A stretch of 64,000 nucleotides of DNA from Flavivirga aquatica (GTDB lineage Bacteria; Bacteroidota; Bacteroidia; Flavobacteriales; Flavobacteriaceae), in contig NZ_MDJD01000028.1 in the NCBI RefSeq assembly GCF_001747085.1, forward strand, positions 186,001 to 250,000, in the 5' to 3' direction. The notes beneath the pieces were generated by a model. That model saw only the letters and a program-made list of their open reading frames with translations. It made no database searches and was not told where the DNA came from. This document shows positions 43,680-53,057 of this stretch, in pieces (the stretch's first letter is position 1; each line of letters opens with the position of its first letter). Made by a program: the position numbers and the translations under genes.

Positions 43680-44635
43680 GAGGTCAGTAGTTAGTTACTT
43701 ATTAATTTTGATTGATATATTTTCTCTCCACGAACCATTTTAGTTATCTAAGTTGTTGAATATTGTATTCTTGCTCTGTGATCTATTAATCCTAAAACAG
43801 AACTCATTAAAATATCTATTCAGATTAGCATCACTCACCCAAGAATAAGTTGTTCTGATCCAAGATTTCACTTGGTGTATCATTGTATGAATTGCCTTGA
43901 AGTTTAATCCTTTATTACTCTCTATTTGAGTAATATCATAGGCTTTAGCAATAGGTCTGTATCCTCTCCATTTATCGGTGATTACTTTAGCTTTCCGATC
44001 TATATGATTGACAAAGATGTATTGAAGTGATTGCGCCGAGAAGTCCTCTATTTTCATAGCATACATCCTTCTTACTTTTCCTTTTTCTGTTAGCTGAACT
44101 GCTGTTATAGCTTTCTTTTTCTTACCATCATAACTTCTACCTGTTTTTCCTTCTTCTCTACCACCAAGTACAAATTCATCTACATGAACTTCTCCATCCA
44201 TTGGATTATTTCCACTAGAAGACATTGCTTCTCTAATTTTTAACATAAATAATCTAGTCGTTTTCTCTGTGATACCATAACGGACTCCCATATAACTTGC
44301 TGATAAACTTTTTGTGCTTGTGGCCATCTCAAAACAAATGAAAAATGCTTTTCGAACACCAAACTTTACTTTGTGAAAAAGTGTCTCAGCAGTAGCAGAT
44401 TCTGTATGTCTACAAATATTACATTGACGAGAATAATCAATGAGAGTTTGACAAGCTGTATGATTACACCTAGTACATTTAAAAGGAATTTTAGCCTTGA
44501 TTTGAGCTAAATATTCTTTACAATTATCGTCTGTTTTGAAGCGATCAGAGAACTCTAGAAGATTTTGACCTTGAAATATGTCCATAATTCAATATATTTA
44601 TTAGCAATAAGATACGCATTTAAATACTGACCTCT
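43679..44635 (-). mobile_element. IS1595-family insertion sequence, complete
   Basis: A 957-bp element. The left end AGAGGTCAGTAGTTAG and the reverse complement of the right end AGAGGTCAGTATTTAA share 11 identical bases, then weaker matches. One transposase gene fills it, with the ORF intact. The 10-bp direct repeats outside are identical, suggesting a recent insertion. Confidence 0.9.
43740..44585 (-). CDS. IS1595-family (ISXO2-like) transposase
   Basis: 281 aa, intact. The N-terminal zinc ribbon has two CxxC pairs, in FKCTRCNHTAC and RQCNICRHTE. The catalytic core has HVDEFVLGG (first Asp), VITDKWRGY (second Asp) and a C-terminal block with SWVSDANLNRYFNEFCFRIN. Start and stop lie inside the inverted repeats. 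It would move the element by cut-and-paste. Confidence 0.93.
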   Translation of the reverse strand: MDIFQGQNLLEFSDRFKTDDNCKEYLAQIKAKIPFKCTRCNHTACQTLIDYSRQCNICRHTESATAETLFHKVKFGVRKAFFICFEMATSTKSLSASYMGVRYGITEKTTRLFMLKIREAMSSSGNNPMDGEVHVDEFVLGGREEGKTGRSYDGKKKKAITAVQLTEKGKVRRMYAMKIEDFSAQSLQYIFVNHIDRKAKVITDKWRGYRPIAKAYDITQIESNKGLNFKAIHTMIHQVKSWIRTTYSWVSDANLNRYFNEFCFRINRSQSKNTIFNNLDN

Positions 44636-44732
44636 ATAAGATTTTCCGTAAAAAAACTACTATAATGTATCTATTTGTATAAATCTGTTTATAATGAATT
44701 TATAGAACAGTTTTGTAAAAGGCTAAAGTTAT

Positions 44733-45010
44733 TTAGAAAAAAATATTGAAGCTATTGATTTAGTTTTAGAAAACGAAAGTTTTGATATAGATGCGATGAT
44801 GAAATTAGTTAATTAAGAAATAAATAATTTACCTAAAAATGTAAAGAAGTTTTTATTTTAAATACAAAAGAAGGATTGACTCATTCTGAAATTTCTGAGT
44901 ATTTAAACATTTCAATTAAAACAATAGAAGTGCACATGGCAAGAGCTCTTTTAAAGTTTTAAACGATAAATTGGGTAGGCATATTAAACCTGTATTTTTT
45001 TTTTTTTTAA
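44733..45010 (+). pseudogene. ECF sigma-70 factor pseudogene (C-terminal part)
   Basis: Readable pieces of a sigma-70-type ECF factor: LENESFDIDAMMKLVN, a TAA at 44814, EINNLPKNVKK, a one-base shift near 44847, then EGLTHSEISEYLNISIKTIE and VHMARAL, and a second shift near 44950 leading to KVLNDKLGRHI. The HTH block GLTHSEISEYLNISIKTIE is region 4. Three disruptions mean it is not functional. It sits beside the IS element. Confidence 0.75.
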
Positions 45011-45040
45011 TAGTTTTAAAAAAATGTAACAAAGCAGTAA

Positions 45041-45595
45041 TTATTTCCATTTAATGTTACATCCAATACTTGGTTTTTGTAGAGTAGTGTTTTCCTTATT
45101 TTCAATTAAACAATCTATAGCTTGTCTTAAGTCGATACCTGTAATAGGTAAGCCATTACCTGGCCTTGAATTGTCAAGTTGACCTCTATAATTTAGTTTT
45201 AGGACTTCATCAAAAACATAAAAATCTGGTGTGCATGCAGCATCGTAAGCTTTAGCTATTTCTTGACTTTCATCATATAAATAAGGGAAAGGGTAGCTTT
45301 CGTTTTTAGCATGAATAGTCATGTTTTCAGGAGAGTCCTGTGGATAATTAATAGCGTCATTACTGGATATAGCAATAAAACTAATACCTTTTTTTGTGTA
45401 GGTATTTGCTATTGAAACTATTTCTGAATTCACATGAATTACAAAAGGACAGTGGTTACATATAAACATGATAACTGTTCCTTTATTTCCTTTTATGTCG
45501 TTAAGATTTAAAATGGAATTAGAAATAGTATCAAGAAGTGAAAACTGTGGAGCTGAGGTTCCTAATGGAAGCATATTTGAAGGAGTACGAGCCAT
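45041..45595 (-). CDS. Thioredoxin-fold (AhpC/TSA-type) protein with CxxC
   Basis: 184 aa from the ATG at 45595 (MARTPSNMLPLGTSAPQFSL). An upstream in-frame start at 45640 is less likely. MFICNHCPFVIHVNSEIV holds the CxxC of the active site, and SPENMTIHAKNESYPFPYLY and ACTPDFYVFDEVLKLNYRGQ, with the cis-Pro motif TPDF, follow. No clear signal peptide is seen, so it is likely cytoplasmic. The probable role is reduction of disulfides or peroxides; the substrate is unknown. Confidence 0.85.
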   Translation of the reverse strand: MARTPSNMLPLGTSAPQFSLLDTISNSILNLNDIKGNKGTVIMFICNHCPFVIHVNSEIVSIANTYTKKGISFIAISSNDAINYPQDSPENMTIHAKNESYPFPYLYDESQEIAKAYDAACTPDFYVFDEVLKLNYRGQLDNSRPGNGLPITGIDLRQAIDCLIENKENTTLQKPSIGCNIKWK

Positions 45596-46034
45596 AAAAC
45601 AAGTTTTTATCAAAGTTCGTGATAATACATTAAATGGCAAAATAACTTATATAAATTGTGTGTTTTTTAAATGAATAACACAATAGTTTTTAAGGTAAAT
45701 TTAAGAGTGGATATTATTTATTATTGAAGTGATAGTTCTCTAGAAGTTATAAATCCAATTTATCAACATAGAATTGATTTTGAGGAGATAGGTATTAAAA
45801 AGAATATTTACTTCACAAACGAATAGTAACCATCGTAAGTTTTCTTAAAAAAACAGCTAGCTAAAATTATGAGCAAATGTCTAATTTAGAGACAGTAAAT
45901 TAAAAAAAATATTATGTAGCTTAACTACTGAGTATAAAGTAAAAAAAGAGTAAGCTTTTACTATGCTTATAATCATATTTAAAACATAACAAACGTAATT
46001 GATATTACGTTTGTTATGTTTTAAATATTGATAA
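45596..46034. other. Gene-free stretch without a convincing gene
   Basis: AT-rich. A short open frame around 45735-45825 gives a readable peptide (SLEVINPIYQHRIDF) with stops on both sides and no recognised family. It may be debris of an older gene. The 25-bp hairpin at the right end is listed separately. Confidence 0.5.
45975..46028. terminator. 25-bp hairpin terminator of the PUR-family gene
   Basis: A perfect 25-bp inverted repeat with loop TGAT. The inner core is CATAACAAACGTAAT, with A/T tracts outside. It ends 7 bp from the stop of the PUR-family gene on the minus strand. Confidence 0.8.
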
Positions 46035-46427
46035 TTAAATATCATCAAAACTTATATCTGTAAAACTTTCAGTAGTTTTTATTTCGTCTTCAGTAGTTCT
46101 TGATGAAGAAGGCTGGTCATCATATTCTTTTTTAAAATCTTTTTGATGGCGTTCACTAATAACTTCATCACCTTTTTCATTAATGATATAATCAGTCATT
46201 TCAGCTAAAATATCTTTAAATTCAGTAAAGTCTTCTTTATAGATATATATTTTATGCTTTTTGTAATGAAACGATCCATCATCATTAGTAAACTTTTTAC
46301 TTTCAGTAATCGTTAAGTAATAATCTTCTGCTTTAGTCGCTCTAACATCAAAAAAATAGGTACGTCTTCCTGCTCTTAATACTTTCGAAAAAATTTCCTC
46401 TTTCTCCATCATATCATTATTATTCAT
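46035..46427 (-). CDS. PUR family DNA/RNA-binding protein (DUF3276)
   Basis: 130 aa from the ATG at 46427 (MNNNDMMEKEEIFSKVLRAG). The upstream extension of 19 residues is not family-like. IFSKVLRAGRRTYFFDVRAT is the first repeat, and DYYLTITESKKF and KHKIYIYKEDFTEFKDIL follow, the whole being one PUR-alpha-type domain. The C-terminal tail is acidic and serine/threonine-rich. These proteins bind single-stranded nucleic acid; the role in Bacteroidota is not settled. Confidence 0.88.
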   Translation of the reverse strand: MNNNDMMEKEEIFSKVLRAGRRTYFFDVRATKAEDYYLTITESKKFTNDDGSFHYKKHKIYIYKEDFTEFKDILAEMTDYIINEKGDEVISERHQKDFKKEYDDQPSSSRTTEDEIKTTESFTDISFDDI

Positions 46428-46589
46428 ATTTGATTTGAAATTTATTTTATAATCATTCTGTATCAAAAATCTAAAAAAAACCAATACTAACCAACAAATT
46501 ATGAAGTTTCTTTTTTAAATATTAGATTTTATTGCATTTACTTAAATAGAAAAACACTGTAGCTTCTTATTCTTTAATGATTTAGTCTT

Positions 46590-48347
46590 TTATTTTGAGC
46601 TCGTCTCACTAAGTTGTTTTAAATATAGATGTTTGTAGTAACCATCTACGTTTATAAGTGTATCATGTGTGCCTTCTTGAACAATTTTGCCATTATCTAA
46701 TATAATTATTTTATCTGCATTTTTAGCCGAAGAAACTCTGTGACTTACTATAATTGATGTTTTTCCTTTAGAAATCTCACTTAAACCTTGTAGTATTTTT
46801 TCTTCTGTTTCTGTGTCTACAGCAGACAAACAATCATCGAATAATAAAATTTTTGGAGACTTTATTATTGCTCTAGCGATGGAAACTCGTTGTTTTTGCC
46901 CGCCAGAAAGTGTTATACCACGTTCCCCTAAAGTTGTATCATAACCATTGTTAAACTTGATAATGTTTTTATGTACTTGAGCCTTTTTTGCAGCATTTAT
47001 AACATCATTATCATTAGCGTCTTGATTTCCAAATTTGATATTGTTTTTTATGGTATCTGAAAACAAAAAGGCATCCTGTGGTACATAACCAATACTATCT
47101 CTTAAATTGGTTAAATTATGTTCGTTAATTTTTGTTTCATTAATAATAATAGAACCTTTATCTATATCATAAAGACGCCCTATTAAGTCTAAAATAGTAG
47201 ATTTACCAGAGCCTGTTTTACCCAAAACAGCCAAAGTTTCTCCTTCTTTTACAGAAAAGCTTACATCGTTTAATGCTTGAATATTAGTATCATCATAAGT
47301 AAAAGATACATTTTTAAATACAATATTTCCTGTTATTTTAGTGTTTACTTCAATAGTATTTTTAATTTCAGGTTCAATTTTTAAAAATTCATTAATTCGT
47401 TTTTGAGAAGCTTCGGCTTGTTGTACAATTGAAGTAACCCAACCTACTGTAGCTACTGGCCATGTAAGCATGTTAACATAAATAATGAATTCGGCTATAG
47501 TTCCAATAGTTTCAATTTCTCCGTTTATATATTGCATACCTCCAATATATATAACCAATAAATTACTGGTACCAATAAGTAAAATCATCATTGGGAAAAA
47601 CCAAGCTTGTACTTTTGCTAAACTGATTTGTTTTTCTTTACTTTCAGCAGCAAGAGACTTAAAGTTCGTTGCTGTTTGAGACTCAATACCATAAGCTTTA
47701 ATTACAGAAATCCCACTGAATGATTCTTGAGTAAACGTAGAGAGTTTAGATAAATATTCTTGAACAATGGTACTACGCTTGTGTATTTCTTTACTCAATT
47801 TATAAATAATAATTGATAAAATAGGTAATGGAACTATAGTATAAAGCGTTAATTTTGGAGATGCATTAACCATATATATAATAACAATAATAAAGAGAGA
47901 TATGGTATTTATACTGTACATAATAGCTGGACCTGCATACATGCGTACTCTACTTACATCTTCCGTAATGCGGTTCATTAAATCTCCTGTTCTATTTTTT
48001 TTATAAAAATTTAGGGATAGTTTTTGGTACTGCTCATAGATTTCATTTTTTAAATCGAATTCAATATAGCGAGATACATTAATAATAGCCTGTCTCATAA
48101 AAAAAGTAAGGATAGCTCCAATTAATGCAGCTCCAATGATATAAACAATAGCTTCTGTGAGCTCATATTTATAAGCTTCGGGTGTTATTCCGCCTTTTAA
48201 ATATTTTTCAATAATTATAAATATTTGTTTTATATATCTTGGCGTAAATAGTAAAAACAACCTAGCAACAATAGTTATTATTGTGCCTATTAAAAGATGT
48301 GTTTTATATTTTAAAAAGTACTTATTTAAATGCTGTAATTCTTTCAT
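46590..48347 (-). CDS. ABC exporter, MsbA-like (fused membrane and ATPase domains)
   Basis: 585-aa half-transporter that works as a homodimer. Six membrane segments in the first 320 residues include NRTGDLMNRITEDVSRVRMY, a coupling helix. The ATPase domain has GKTGSGKST, then GERGITLSGGQKQRVSIARA, LLFDDCLSAVD and VSHRVSSA. The substrate may be lipid A or another lipid or peptide; by sequence it is of the MdlB/MsbA kind. It is divergent from nusB. Confidence 0.92.
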   Translation of the reverse strand: MKELQHLNKYFLKYKTHLLIGTIITIVARLFLLFTPRYIKQIFIIIEKYLKGGITPEAYKYELTEAIVYIIGAALIGAILTFFMRQAIINVSRYIEFDLKNEIYEQYQKLSLNFYKKNRTGDLMNRITEDVSRVRMYAGPAIMYSINTISLFIIVIIYMVNASPKLTLYTIVPLPILSIIIYKLSKEIHKRSTIVQEYLSKLSTFTQESFSGISVIKAYGIESQTATNFKSLAAESKEKQISLAKVQAWFFPMMILLIGTSNLLVIYIGGMQYINGEIETIGTIAEFIIYVNMLTWPVATVGWVTSIVQQAEASQKRINEFLKIEPEIKNTIEVNTKITGNIVFKNVSFTYDDTNIQALNDVSFSVKEGETLAVLGKTGSGKSTILDLIGRLYDIDKGSIIINETKINEHNLTNLRDSIGYVPQDAFLFSDTIKNNIKFGNQDANDNDVINAAKKAQVHKNIIKFNNGYDTTLGERGITLSGGQKQRVSIARAIIKSPKILLFDDCLSAVDTETEEKILQGLSEISKGKTSIIVSHRVSSAKNADKIIILDNGKIVQEGTHDTLINVDGYYKHLYLKQLSETSSK

Positions 48348-48371
48348 TTACTTAATAGTAATATAAGAAGG

Positions 48372-48379
48372 CAAATATA
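48372..48379 (-). promoter_or_regulatory. -7 box (TATATTTG) before the ABC exporter gene
   Basis: On the minus strand, a perfect TAnnTTTG match 24 bp before the ATG at 48347. Confidence 0.45.
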
Positions 48380-48492
48380 GGGTATTAATGATAAATAAAA
48401 CCTTGGTGTATATAAGTGAATTGTTAAATATAGACTAAAGTATTTTATAATAATAAAATGAATAATATGGCCAGATTTTTTAAATATAGTAT

Positions 48493-48500
48493 TATTTTTG
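48493..48500 (+). promoter_or_regulatory. -7 box (TATTTTTG) before nusB
   Basis: A perfect TAnnTTTG match 56 bp before the ATG at 48557; the upstream -33 element is poor. Confidence 0.42.
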
Positions 48501-48556
48501 CGGCATCAAAACAATGAAAAATAACTTGTCATTTTTAATTTAAGTTCCTTGTAATT

Positions 48557-49501
48557 ATGCTAAATAGAAGACATATTCGTGTAAAAGTAATGCAAACTTT
48601 ATATGCCTTTAAGGGTGGAGAGAGCGATGATTTTATTAAAGACCAAAAGTTTTTACTGTTTAGTATAGATAATATGTACAACTTGTACCTTTTATTAGTT
48701 TCATTATTAATTGAAGTTCAAAAAAGAGCTGAAGATGATTTACAAAAGAAGCAGAAAAAACATTTAGCTACTAAAGAAGATAAAGATCCTAATAGGAAGT
48801 TTGTAAATAATCAATTATTAAAACTTTTAGTAGATAATTTCCAGTTAAATAGTCAAATTGAAACACATGGGGTTACTAATTGGAAATTAGATGGAGAATA
48901 TGTAGATGTTATTTTTAAATCGATAGTTTCTAGTGACCTTTATAAGGATTATATGCAAACTAGAGTTTCTGATTTTAAAGAAGACAAAGATTTTATTGTT
49001 GATATTTTTAAAGATATTATTGCTCCAAATGATAAACTTTACGATTATATAGAAGATAAAAATTTAACATGGTTAGATGATTTACCTACAGTAAATACGG
49101 CTATTTTAAAATTATTAAGAAAAGCAAAAACAACTTCTGCAGAAGGTTATTTTACACCAAAACTTTATAAAGACATTGATGATAAGCAATATGCAATTGA
49201 TTTGTTTAGAAAAACGCTTTTAAAAAGAACAGCAATAAACAAAGAAATAGGGCTCAAAACCCAAAATTGGGACTCAGAGCGTATTGCTAGTGTCGATTAT
49301 GTTTTATTACAAATGGCTATTTGTGAGTTGAATAATTTCCCTTCTATTCCTGTAAAAGTGACCATTAATGAGTACTTAGAAGTAGCTAAAGAATATTCTA
49401 CACCAAAAAGTAGTATATTTATAAATGGAATTTTAGATAAATTAGTAAAAGAATACGAGGCTTCAGGAGCATTAAAAAAGATTGGTCGTGGGCTGTTGTA
49501 G
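48557..49501 (+). CDS. nusB: Transcription antitermination factor NusB (long Bacteroidota form)
   Basis: Partner of NusE that helps RNA polymerase read through in rRNA operons. 314 aa, about twice the usual length because of an N-terminal extension, as often in Bacteroidota. MLNRRHIRVKVMQTLYAF is the family start. The C-terminal half contains DSERIASVDYVLLQMAICEL, FPSIPVKVTINEYLEVAKEY and PKSSIFINGILDKL, the conserved NusB core. It is followed by the DUF1573 lipoprotein gene and yajC. Confidence 0.93.
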   Translation: MLNRRHIRVKVMQTLYAFKGGESDDFIKDQKFLLFSIDNMYNLYLLLVSLLIEVQKRAEDDLQKKQKKHLATKEDKDPNRKFVNNQLLKLLVDNFQLNSQIETHGVTNWKLDGEYVDVIFKSIVSSDLYKDYMQTRVSDFKEDKDFIVDIFKDIIAPNDKLYDYIEDKNLTWLDDLPTVNTAILKLLRKAKTTSAEGYFTPKLYKDIDDKQYAIDLFRKTLLKRTAINKEIGLKTQNWDSERIASVDYVLLQMAICELNNFPSIPVKVTINEYLEVAKEYSTPKSSIFINGILDKLVKEYEASGALKKIGRGLL

Positions 49502-49593
49502 ATTTCTTACAATAAGAAGAAGCAACAAAAATTTTGAATAGTATAAATAATTATTACTTTTACACATCAAAAAAATATTTAACTAGATCTATT

Positions 49594-50079
49594 ATGAAAA
49601 AAATAATATTAGGATTAAGCACACTATGCTTAATAGCTTTTACTTCTTGTAAAGAGAATGCAGCTAAAAAAATTGATGAAAATAATGTTGCAGCAGCAGC
49701 AGTTAGGGACGCAGGTTCATCTAAATTACCTGTTCTTAAATTTGAAGAAACTGAACATGATTTTGGTGAAATAGAATCTAAAACGCCAGTAGAAACTACT
49801 TTTAAATATACTAATGTAGGGGATGCACCATTAGTAATTACTAATATAGGAACGACTTGTGGTTGTACTGTACCTCAAAATTGGAGTAGAGAACCTTTAG
49901 CGCCAGGAGATACTGGAGAATTTTCTGTTAAGTATAATGGGAGTGGATCTGGTAAAGTAACAAAACAAATAACAGTTACTGCAAATACTGAAAAAGGTTC
50001 AGAAATAGTTAAAATAACTGCATTTGTTAAACCAGATCCAAATGCAGCAGTTAAACCAGCTGCAAAAGCAGCAAAATAA
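49594..50079 (+). CDS. DUF1573 lipoprotein
   Basis: 161 aa from the ATG at 49594 (MKKIILGLSTLCLIAFTSC). The lipobox IAFTSC places the lipidated Cys near residue 19. The mature part is one Ig-like beta sandwich, EETEHDFGEIESKTPVETTF to GTTCGCTVPQNW and KYNGSGSGKVTKQITVTANT. It probably faces the periplasm or the outer-membrane surface. The function is unknown. Confidence 0.85.
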   Translation: MKKIILGLSTLCLIAFTSCKENAAKKIDENNVAAAAVRDAGSSKLPVLKFEETEHDFGEIESKTPVETTFKYTNVGDAPLVITNIGTTCGCTVPQNWSREPLAPGDTGEFSVKYNGSGSGKVTKQITVTANTEKGSEIVKITAFVKPDPNAAVKPAAKAAK

Positions 50080-50090
50080 GTAAAAGAATA

Positions 50091-50378
50091 ATGTTAGAAC
50101 AGATTCAGAAGTTTTTACCGTTTATATTAATGTTTGTAGTTGTATATTTCTTTATGATTGCGCCACAAATGAAGCGTGCTAAAAAAGAAAAGAAATTTGC
50201 TGCAGAATTAAAACGTGGTGATAAAGTAATTACTAAAAGTGGCTTACACGGTAAAATAGCTGAGTTAAATGATAAAGATAACAGTTGTGTTATTGAAACT
50301 ATGGCTGGAAAGTTAAAGTTTGATCGTTCTGCTATTTCTATGGAAATGAGCTCTAAGCTTAATGCTCCCGTAAAATAA
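50091..50378 (+). CDS. yajC: Preprotein translocase subunit YajC
   Basis: Accessory subunit of the SecDF-YajC complex. 95 aa with one membrane segment (FLPFILMFVVVYFFMIAP), then a basic stretch, KRAKKEKKFAAELKRGDKVI, and KSGLHGKIAELND. It lies 11 bp after the DUF1573 gene and probably shares its message. A hairpin terminator follows. Confidence 0.93.
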   Translation: MLEQIQKFLPFILMFVVVYFFMIAPQMKRAKKEKKFAAELKRGDKVITKSGLHGKIAELNDKDNSCVIETMAGKLKFDRSAISMEMSSKLNAPVK

Positions 50379-50401
50379 AATCAATTTTATTTATTGATAT
50401 T

Positions 50402-50431
50402 AAAAAAGCTTCCATTTTGGAAGCTTTTTTT
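50402..50431 (+). terminator. Hairpin terminator after yajC
   Basis: AAAAAAGCTTCC pairs with GGAAGCTTTTTT around a five-base loop with a T-tract, 24 bp past the yajC stop. Confidence 0.9.
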
Positions 50432-50626
50432 GTTTAGGAATTTCTATAGCCTCTTTTATATAAGCTAAAATATTATTTTGTTAATATTATTAATCGATTC
50501 AAAGCGCATTTGTCGCATTGTTTTAGTTTCTTGAACATTAATGAGTAAATTTTTTCATTTGAATGAATTTTTTTAAAGGTTTTGTTATGCCTAAGATAAA
50601 GTTTCATTTAAACACCAATATAGATC

Positions 50627-51865
50627 TTACTTCTCTTTCGCAGTCAACTCAGCAATTTTACAAATAACCTCAGTGGCTTTAATCATACTCTCCACAGGAA
50701 CATACTCATAACGTCCATGAAAATTATGTCCGCCAGCAAAAATATTAGGACAAGGTAATCCCATATAACTTAATTGAGATCCATCTGTGCCACCTCGTAT
50801 AGCTTTAATTAATGGTTCAATATTAAGTTCCTTCATAGCTTTTTCGGCAATATCTACAATATGCATTACAGATTCTACTTTTTCTTTCATATTGAAATAT
50901 TGATCTTTAATTTCAGTAGTAATAACTGTTCTGCCATATTGAGAATTAATTTCATTAGTAAGTTTTATCATAACCTCCTTTCTGGCTTCAAAATGTCCTT
51001 TATCATGATCCCGAATAATATATTCTAATACTGTTTCTTCTACATCACCTTTCATATCATGTAAGTGGAAAAAACCTTGATACCCATCTGTATGTTCTGG
51101 GGTTTCCATTCTAGGTAGCGAATTAATAAACTCTGTAGCAATGTACATAGAATTTATCATTTTTCCTTTAGCGTAACCAGGATGTACAATTTTACCTTTT
51201 ATTTTTACGACAGCTCCAGCAGCATTAAAGTTTTCATATTCCAGTTCACCAATTTGGCTACCATCCATAGTATAAGCCCAATCCGCCCCAAATTTTTTAA
51301 CATCAAATTTATGAGCGCCTCTACCAATTTCTTCATCTGGCGTAAAGCCTACACGAATTTTTCCGTGTTTAATTTCTGGATGATTTATTAAGTATTCCAT
51401 AGCCGAAACAATTTCACAAATACCTGCTTTATCATCTGCACCTAATAGGGTAGTACCATCAGTCGTAATTAGAGTTTGTCCTTTGTAAAGAAGTAAATCT
51501 TCAAAATAGTCTGGAGACAATACTATATTTTCAGTTTCATTTAAAATAATATCTTTCCCGTCATAATTTTCAATAATTTGAGGATTTACATTTGCTCCAG
51601 TAAAATCTGGAGAGGTATCAAAATGTGAAATAAACCCAATGGTAGGTACATCATGTTCTACATTACTAGGTAAAGTGGCCATTATATAGGCATTATCATC
51701 AATGGTGACCTCTTGCATACCTATAGATTTAAGCTCTTCAGCAAGGTTATTAGCTAAATCCCATTGTTTTTTTGTACTCGGAGTACTGTCAGATTTTGGA
51801 TCAGATTCCGTGTCAATAGTTACGTAACTTACAAAACGTTTTATGATGTGTTTTTTTGAAATCAT
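50627..51865 (-). CDS. pepT: Peptidase T (tripeptide aminopeptidase)
   Basis: Zinc M20 peptidase, 412 aa, that removes the N-terminal residue from tripeptides in the cytoplasm. Metal-binding and catalytic blocks are seen: [63 protein letters not shown] and [20 protein letters not shown]. The length fits PepT. Confidence 0.94.
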   Translation of the reverse strand: MISKKHIIKRFVSYVTIDTESDPKSDSTPSTKKQWDLANNLAEELKSIGMQEVTIDDNAYIMATLPSNVEHDVPTIGFISHFDTSPDFTGANVNPQIIENYDGKDIILNETENIVLSPDYFEDLLLYKGQTLITTDGTTLLGADDKAGICEIVSAMEYLINHPEIKHGKIRVGFTPDEEIGRGAHKFDVKKFGADWAYTMDGSQIGELEYENFNAAGAVVKIKGKIVHPGYAKGKMINSMYIATEFINSLPRMETPEHTDGYQGFFHLHDMKGDVEETVLEYIIRDHDKGHFEARKEVMIKLTNEINSQYGRTVITTEIKDQYFNMKEKVESVMHIVDIAEKAMKELNIEPLIKAIRGGTDGSQLSYMGLPCPNIFAGGHNFHGRYEYVPVESMIKATEVICKIAELTAKEK

Positions 51866-51941
51866 TTTAGATGAAATTTAATATAATATAAGTAAAAAAT
51901 ATCTCATTTAAGTGAGACGAATATATAACCCTAAGGCTTTT

Positions 51942-51949
51942 CAAAAGTA
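51942..51949 (-). promoter_or_regulatory. -7 box (TACTTTTG) before pepT
   Basis: On the minus strand it matches TAnnTTTG. It is 76 bp before the pepT start, and TCTCATTTAAGTGAGA lies between. Confidence 0.33.
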
Positions 51950-51975
51950 CGATTATTAATTTTTTTTGCTTTTGA

Positions 51976-52007
51976 ATTGGCTGACTTTTTATTTAGACTT
52001 ATTTTTG
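51976..52007 (+). promoter_or_regulatory. Promoter of pyrD
   Basis: ATTG (51976-51979), a 20-bp spacer and TATTTTTG (52000-52007), then 14 bp to the ATG at 52022. Good agreement with the Bacteroidota consensus. Confidence 0.55.
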
Positions 52008-52021
52008 CATAAATACTACAG

Positions 52022-53053
52022 ATGTACAAATTATTACTTCGTCCTTTATTCTTTTCATTCGATCCAGAAAAAATTCATCATTTCACATTTTTATTGATAA
52101 AATTCACATCTAAAATCCCCGGGTTTCCAGCTTTGTTTAGAGGTATGTACAAGGTTGAAAATAAGGGTTTGGAAAGAAATCTATTTGGATTAACATTTAA
52201 AAATCCTGTAGGTTTAGCAGCTGGATTTGATAAAAATGCAGTATTGTACAATGAGTTGGCTAACTTTGGTTTTGGTTTTATAGAAATAGGAACAGTAACG
52301 CCTAAAGGACAAACGGGTAATCCTAAAAAAAGATTATTTAGATTAAAAGAAGATCAAGGTATTATTAACCGTATGGGGTTTAATAATGAAGGTCTTGAAG
52401 CTGCTATTGGTCAATTAAAGAAAAATAAAGGGAAGCTTATAGTTGGAGGTAATATTGGTAAAAATACGGCAACAAAACCTGAAGGATATACTAAAGATTA
52501 TTTAAAGTGTTTTAATGCACTTCATCCTTATGTAAACTATTTTGTGCTTAATGTTAGTTGTCCTAATGTTGGGAGTCACGCTAAATTAAATGATAAAGAT
52601 TATTTAGAAGAGCTTATTAATACTGTGCAAAAGGCTAACAAGACCTTTGAAAAACAAAAACCAATATTGTTGAAAATAGCACCAGATTTAAATGACAATC
52701 AATTAGACGAAATTATAGAGTTAGTTAATAAAACTAAATTAGATGGAGTTATTGCTAGTAATACTTCTACAGACAGAAAAGACTTAAAAGCTTCTAAAGC
52801 GCTACTTGATAGTATTGGAAATGGTGGCTTAAGTGGACAGCCTATTAAAGAAAAAAGTACAAGAGTTATAAAATACTTATCAGATAAAAGTAATAAAGCG
52901 TTTCCTATAATTGGAGTAGGTGGTGTACACTCGGCAAAAGATGCGCTAGATAAAATAGATGCTGGTGCAGATTTAGTACAGATATATACAGGATTTATTT
53001 ACGAAGGACCTAGTCTTATAAAAAGTATTAATAAGGCATTACTTAAAAAGTAA
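52022..53053 (+). CDS. pyrD: Dihydroorotate dehydrogenase (quinone, class 2)
   Basis: Flavin enzyme that oxidises dihydroorotate to orotate in pyrimidine synthesis and passes electrons to quinone at the membrane. 343 aa; the N-terminal 40 residues carry the membrane-association helix typical of class 2. Motifs are [57 protein letters not shown] (catalytic Ser) and [19 protein letters not shown]. It ends 5 bp before the convergent metalloprotease gene. Confidence 0.95.
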   Translation: MYKLLLRPLFFSFDPEKIHHFTFLLIKFTSKIPGFPALFRGMYKVENKGLERNLFGLTFKNPVGLAAGFDKNAVLYNELANFGFGFIEIGTVTPKGQTGNPKKRLFRLKEDQGIINRMGFNNEGLEAAIGQLKKNKGKLIVGGNIGKNTATKPEGYTKDYLKCFNALHPYVNYFVLNVSCPNVGSHAKLNDKDYLEELINTVQKANKTFEKQKPILLKIAPDLNDNQLDEIIELVNKTKLDGVIASNTSTDRKDLKASKALLDSIGNGGLSGQPIKEKSTRVIKYLSDKSNKAFPIIGVGGVHSAKDALDKIDAGADLVQIYTGFIYEGPSLIKSINKALLKK

Positions 53054-53057
53054 TCAT

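Larger units (their letters stand above)
43669..44645. repeat. 10-bp direct repeats flanking the IS element
   Basis: ATAAGATTTT stands at 43669-43678 and again at 44636-44645, directly outside the inverted repeats. This is a target-site duplication; the family norm is 8 bp, so two of the ten matching bases may be chance or belong to the ends. Confidence 0.85.

Noticed and set aside
44990-45010. Long T-tract near the sigma pseudogene as a terminator
   Set aside because: No hairpin precedes it on the + strand; more likely slippage in decaying DNA.
45468-45674. Plus-strand ORF opposite the thioredoxin-like gene
   Set aside because: Overlaps the antisense of a clear thioredoxin-fold gene and has no features of its own.
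45735-45825. Short frame reading SLEVINPIYQHRIDF
   Set aside because: Stops on both sides, no start, no recognised family; at best debris.
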